A stretch of DNA of 64,000 nucleotides from Chryseobacterium pennipullorum (GTDB lineage Bacteria > Bacteroidota > Bacteroidia > Flavobacteriales > Weeksellaceae), in NCBI RefSeq assembly GCF_003384725.1, contig NZ_QNVV01000009.1:123463-187462 (forward strand), in the 5' to 3' direction. Shown here piece after piece: positions 63,932-64,000 of the stretch. The notes under the pieces were generated by a model. It was not told the origin of the DNA and made no database searches. It saw only the letters and a list, made by a program, of their open reading frames with translations. The position numbers and the translations under genes are program-made. Position 1 is the stretch's first letter; every line of letters starts with the position of its first letter.

Positions 63932-64000
63932 CTGGCGGCGGCCTACTCTCCCGCGTTAGCAGTACCATCGGCGCTGGTGGGCTTAACTTCTGTGTTCGGA
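63932..64000 (-). rRNA. rrf: 5S rRNA, 3' part (partial)
   Basis: The reverse strand reads TCCGAACACAGAAGTTAAGC, later GATGGTACTGC and GGGAGAGTAGG, ending GCCGCCGCCAGT. These are the conserved 3' two thirds of bacterial 5S rRNA. The 5' part and the 23S/16S genes lie beyond the right edge. Confidence 0.93.

Noticed and set aside
63765..63968. Thr/Pro/Gln/Asn-rich frame near the rRNA end
   Set aside because: Its residues mirror the simple GGT/GTT repeats, and it overlaps both the rRNA terminator and the 5S gene.

Overview
The window is chromosomal DNA of a flavobacterium, most likely Chryseobacterium or a close Weeksellaceae relative. The evidence is the AT-rich base composition, recurrent promoters with the Bacteroidota -7 box TAnnTTTG, almost no Shine-Dalgarno sequences, a SusC/SusD pair, a type IX secretion (T9SS) sorting domain, and a KdpD sensor that is separate from its kinase. 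It reads as ordinary core chromosome with one accessory stretch (about 25-34 kb). I saw no prophage, insertion sequence, CRISPR array or plasmid gene.

Layout. 0-9.5 kb: end of an unknown gene, a P-loop kinase, a HEAT-like protein, an ABC-F ATPase, the purine/GTPase run hpt-adk-obg, a methyltransferase, a DUF6438 lipoprotein, a beta-barrel protein and an RhlE-type helicase. 9.5-17 kb (minus strand): TatD-DUF4269-GSCFA, a polyprenyl diphosphate synthase, a DUF47/PiT phosphate transporter pair and a DeaD-type helicase. 17-25 kb: DUF2461, FkbM methyltransferase plus flippase, two glycosyltransferases, aspartate ammonia-lyase and a lipoprotein amidase. 25-34 kb: tRNA-Ser/Pro/Arg, a general-stress cluster (DUF2383 bundle, Tat-signal SDR, YciF-like DUF892 protein, KGG-motif disordered protein), over 1 kb of decayed dispersed repeats, a Crp/Fnr regulator, an epimerase, a secreted nuclease and a second copy of the tRNA-Pro/tRNA-Arg pair. 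34-47 kb: MgtC, prmA, SDR, then SusC-SusD-metallophosphoesterase, a GDPD phosphodiesterase and a large TonB-dependent receptor. 47-53 kb: ligA, a T9SS-secreted leucine-rich protein and a frameshifted toxin-antitoxin pair. 53-63.6 kb: a high-affinity potassium (kdp) locus. The window ends inside a 5S rRNA gene of a leftward rRNA operon.

The most interesting locus is kdp. In transcription order it holds a sigma54-type response regulator in place of KdpE, two unannotated tiny membrane ORFs, kdpF (25 codons), kdpA, kdpB, kdpC, an outer-membrane porin, a KdpD with only its sensor and USP domains, and a separate histidine kinase. This would move potassium across both membranes under one control unit. 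The second theme is repeated DNA: BIME-like double palindromes (3 copies), a GGATCA...CAAAAGTTGG motif (4 copies near the tRNA clusters), TCTGTG/GCAGATT runs (3 copies), and mirror-image low-complexity spacers between co-directional genes (4 places).

All identifications were made by eye from sequence motifs; no database search was run.
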